This document shows, in pieces, positions 31,942-34,529 of a stretch of DNA of 34,529 bases. This DNA comes from Chromatiales bacterium (GTDB lineage: Bacteria; Pseudomonadota; Gammaproteobacteria; Granulosicoccales; Granulosicoccaceae), in assembly GCA_020631335.1 (NCBI GenBank), contig JAHDHK010000015.1:4691-39219 (forward strand), in the 5' to 3' direction. The notes below the pieces were generated by a model. That model made no database searches. It was not told the origin of the DNA and saw nothing but the letters and a program-made list of their open reading frames with translations. How positions within the stretch are numbered: position 1 is the first letter of the stretch; every line of letters begins with the position of its first letter. A program made the position numbers and the translations under genes.

Positions 31942-32997
31942 ATGGCTCAGGTTGCACTCAAAGGAGTGAACAAGTCGTTTGGCAAAGTTGATGTCATCCG
32001 TGAGGTAGACCTGCAAATTGACGACGGTGAGTTTGTCGTCTTTGTGGGGCCGTCGGGGTGTGGAAAATCAACCCTACTACGACTGATTGCAGGGCTTGAG
32101 CATTTGTCCAGCGGTGAAATTTATATTGCCGACCGGCCGGTGATGGATTTGCCACCATCGAAACGCGGCATTGCCATGGTGTTCCAGTCTTACGCGTTAT
32201 ACCCGCATATGACCGTGTTCCATAACATGGCCTTTTCACTGGATCTGCAGGGATTCACGAAAGCCGAGATTCGTCAGCGGGTAGAGGCAGCTGCCAAAAT
32301 TCTACAGATGGAGCATCTGCTTGATCGTCGCCCGGCGGCGTTATCCGGCGGCCAGAGACAACGTGTTGCGATTGGTCGCGCGATCGTACGCAATCCGGAT
32401 GTGTTCTTGTTCGATGAGCCATTATCCAACCTGGATGCGGCTTTGCGACATGACACTCGTGTAGAAATAGCCAAGCTGCACAATCAGCTTGGTGCCACCA
32501 CCATCTATGTAACACATGATCAGGTCGAGGCGATGACACTGGCCGATAAAATTGTGGTGTTGAAAGATGGTGAGGTAATGCAGGTCGGATCACCGATGGA
32601 GTTGTTTAATTTTCCTGCGAATGAATTTGTTGCCGGATTTCTCGGTTCTCCGAAAATGAATTTTTTCGATGGAGTGCTTACGGCCGGAGCCGGCACCAAT
32701 GCAGGTCAGTTTGAAGGTGAAGGTCTTAGCGTAGCCGGGGTGCGACTTGTGAGTCAGGGTAAAGCCGAGGGCGAATCGGTGAGGCTTGGTATTCGTCCTC
32801 AGCACATGTTGCTTGACCCGGCCGGGCAACTGGCTGGTGAGGTGGCACTGGTTGAGCGTCTGGGGACCGAGACGGTTGTGGAACTTGTGACCAGTGGCGG
32901 AACTTCATTCAGGCTTGCCACACCGGACAGCCTCGATATTGCCAACGGGCAGGAAGTGTCATTTTCGTTTGATCCGGCGAAGGCGCATTTGTTTTAG
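31942..32997 (+). CDS. aglK: alpha-glucoside ABC transporter ATPase AglK (MsmK/UgpC type)
   Basis: A 351-residue ABC ATPase of the sugar CUT1 group. Walker [10 protein letters not shown] (with its lysine, unlike the BtuD copy here), Q-loop [11 protein letters not shown], signature [15 protein letters not shown], Walker [13 protein letters not shown], and H-loop YVTHDQVEA are all intact. The C-terminal TOBE/regulatory domain begins near residue 240 ([10 protein letters not shown]). It energises AglEFG. A short ggcc-gtat-ggcc hairpin after the stop is too weak to call a terminator. Confidence 0.95.
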   Translation: MAQVALKGVNKSFGKVDVIREVDLQIDDGEFVVFVGPSGCGKSTLLRLIAGLEHLSSGEIYIADRPVMDLPPSKRGIAMVFQSYALYPHMTVFHNMAFSLDLQGFTKAEIRQRVEAAAKILQMEHLLDRRPAALSGGQRQRVAIGRAIVRNPDVFLFDEPLSNLDAALRHDTRVEIAKLHNQLGATTIYVTHDQVEAMTLADKIVVLKDGEVMQVGSPMELFNFPANEFVAGFLGSPKMNFFDGVLTAGAGTNAGQFEGEGLSVAGVRLVSQGKAEGESVRLGIRPQHMLLDPAGQLAGEVALVERLGTETVVELVTSGGTSFRLATPDSLDIANGQEVSFSFDPAKAHLF

Positions 32998-33263
32998 GCC
33001 GTATGGCCGGAAAATATCGTCCCTTATCAAAACGATTTAACGAACACGTATTAGTTTTTGCAACTAACGGGATTGGTCGTGTCAGCTGAGCTAATGCCTC
33101 TTATCGTTGTGCGTATTCGGTGACGCAACCGGGGGTGGTTGGTGGTATAAACCGTCTCTGGTAACGCGCAGTATCACTAATAGAATATTGAAAGCCGGCG
33201 GGTTTTTCCGTAGGTTCTGATAATCCTTCCTTGCACCCGGTGAGCCGGGCTAACGGTACCCGA
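32998..33263 (+). other. intergenic region, aglK to sat
   Basis: 266 bp without a supported gene. The sequence cccgg-tgag-ccggg near 33237-33250 can form a small hairpin just ahead of sat. No clear promoter pair was found, and no SAM or other known riboswitch was recognised. Confidence 0.4.
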
Positions 33264-34460
33264 ATGACTGACACAATTTCTCCCCATGGTGCTGATGCGC
33301 TGAAGCCATTGTTTGTCGCCGATGAGCAGCAACGTGCAAAGCTGGTTTCGCAGGTAAACTCAATGCCTTCTGTACTGGTCAGTTCCGCGACGGCAGCTAA
33401 CGCGGTGATGCTCGGTGGGGGGTATTTCACACCACTGAGTGGTTACATGAACAAAGCCGATGCGCTGTCCGTCGCAGATTCGATGACAACATCCAGTGGT
33501 TTGTTCTGGCCGACACCGGTACTTAACTTGTTGGACGCTGAGTTGGTAAAGGATCTTAACGCCGGTGATCAAATTGCGTTGAAAGATCCTAATGTAGAGG
33601 GACATCCGGTACTGGCTGTGCAGCAGATCGACGCGATAGAAAAGCTGGAGGCGTCTGAGCTCGAGTCGATTGCCCTGCAGGTTTATGGCACGGCCGATCG
33701 GGAGCACCCCGGAGTGGCGGAGTTTTTAGCGCAGGGCAACATGGTAGTTTCGGGCTCTGTACAGGTGCTTAACTACAGTTACTTTGAAACGGAGTTTCCG
33801 GATACCTTTCGCACAGCAACTCAGATTCGGCAGGAAATTGCGCAGAACGGCTGGGGAAAAGTGGTGGCCTTCCAGACCCGCAATCCGATGCACAGGGCGC
33901 ATGAAGAGTTGTGTCGAATGGCGATGGAAAGACTGGGTGCCGATGGCCTGGTAATTCATATGTTGCTGGGTAAGCTCAAGCCCGGGGATATTCCAGCACC
34001 TGTCAGGGATGCCTCAATCCGTAAAATGATAGAGCTATACTTTCCGGCTAACTCAGCGCTGGTGACAGGCTACGGCTTTGACATGCTTTATGCCGGTCCG
34101 CGTGAAGCGTTGCTGCATGCGGTGTTCCGTCAGAACATGGGAGCGACGCATTTTATCATCGGCAGAGACCACGCCGGTGTCGGTGACTATTACGAGCCGT
34201 TTGAAGCGCAGGAGATTTTTGAAAAAATCCCTGCTGACGCATTGAAGATCGAGATGTTCATGGCAGATCATACTGCCTATTCCAAGAAGCTGGATAAAGT
34301 AGTCATGATGCGAGAAGCACCGGATCATACTAAGGATGACTTTGTGTTGTTATCCGGGACTGCTGTCAGGGAAATGCTGGGTAACGGGATAGCACCGCCG
34401 GAAGAGTTCTCACGGCCTGAAGTAGCGAAGATTCTGATGGACTACTATCAAAGCCTTTGA
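33264..34460 (+). CDS. sat: sulfate adenylyltransferase (ATP sulfurylase), single-chain Sat type
   Basis: A 398-residue enzyme interconverting sulfate plus ATP and APS plus PPi. Family motifs are QTRNPMHRAHEEL (phosphate-contacting), HMLLGKLKPGDIPAPVR and GRDHAGVG, with a C-terminal GTAVREMLGNGIAPP. This is the homo-oligomeric Sat rather than CysDN. In gammaproteobacteria it often works with APS reductase in sulfur oxidation, or in assimilation; partners lie outside the window. ATG 33264 is preferred to TTG 33231; no strong ribosome site precedes either. Confidence 0.94.
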   Translation: MTDTISPHGADALKPLFVADEQQRAKLVSQVNSMPSVLVSSATAANAVMLGGGYFTPLSGYMNKADALSVADSMTTSSGLFWPTPVLNLLDAELVKDLNAGDQIALKDPNVEGHPVLAVQQIDAIEKLEASELESIALQVYGTADREHPGVAEFLAQGNMVVSGSVQVLNYSYFETEFPDTFRTATQIRQEIAQNGWGKVVAFQTRNPMHRAHEELCRMAMERLGADGLVIHMLLGKLKPGDIPAPVRDASIRKMIELYFPANSALVTGYGFDMLYAGPREALLHAVFRQNMGATHFIIGRDHAGVGDYYEPFEAQEIFEKIPADALKIEMFMADHTAYSKKLDKVVMMREAPDHTKDDFVLLSGTAVREMLGNGIAPPEEFSRPEVAKILMDYYQSL

Positions 34461-34529
34461 GTTGTCTGCTGAGCGAACACCCTGCACCGGGAATTGCTGA
34501 TTTAAATGGTGTGCCCGGTCAATTCCAGC

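Overview
The window looks like a chromosomal segment of a gammaproteobacterium, probably marine. The placement is an inference from gene content and protein style: a Gram-negative TonB/ABC cobalamin uptake system, twin-arginine and lipobox export signals, an Lrp-controlled indolepyruvate oxidoreductase, and an alpha-glucoside operon in the order known from rhizobia. Granulosicoccaceae/Arenicellales-like lineages would fit, but I cannot test this. I see no rRNA, tRNA, IS element, phage gene or CRISPR array.

Layout. (1) 1-1463, minus: cobS (cut by the window edge) and cobT, late cobalamin assembly. (2) 1690-8049, plus: a cobalamin riboswitch, a BtuB-like TonB receptor, a propeller-like lipoprotein, an intrinsic terminator, then btuF-btuC-btuD. 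The BtuD Walker A lysine is replaced by threonine. (3) 8134-12777, plus: a four-gene operon with 4-bp overlaps, encoding a NicX-like Fe(II) dioxygenase, an alpha/beta hydrolase, an acyl-CoA dehydrogenase-like flavoprotein and an acyl-CoA ligase. (4) 12780-15293, minus: an MFS carrier whose best start is ATC, an AhpD/CMD-type protein and a Tat-exported cyclase-family hydrolase. Regions 3 and 4 together look like an uncharacterised ring-cleavage pathway. (5) 15521-16557: a secreted PPC/propeller protein whose signal-peptide end is out of frame. (6) 16541-17092, minus: cobU, completing the cobU/S/T salvage set. (7) 17408-18935, plus: a JmjC/cupin oxygenase and a small Tat-type cysteine-containing protein, a possible modifying enzyme and substrate pair. 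(8) 19023-20286, minus: a HupE/UreJ permease and a membrane-anchored partner. (9) 20339-24364: an Lrp regulator divergent from a fused indolepyruvate:ferredoxin oxidoreductase. (10) 24384-32997: LacI regulator plus DgoA-type aldolase (minus) divergent from aglEFGAK (plus), with two matching LacI-type palindromes. (11) 33264-34460: sat, ATP sulfurylase.

How the parts work together: one theme is cobalamin. The outer-membrane receptor, lipoprotein, periplasmic binder and ABC importer bring corrinoid in; CobU, CobS and CobT attach the lower ligand; the riboswitch gives feedback. The HupE permease could supply cobalt or nickel. The second theme is carbon catabolism: aromatic or N-heterocyclic acids (regions 3 and 4), aromatic amino-acid keto acids (IOR) and alpha-glycosides (agl plus aldolase). 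All assignments come from reading the sequence; no database search was run.
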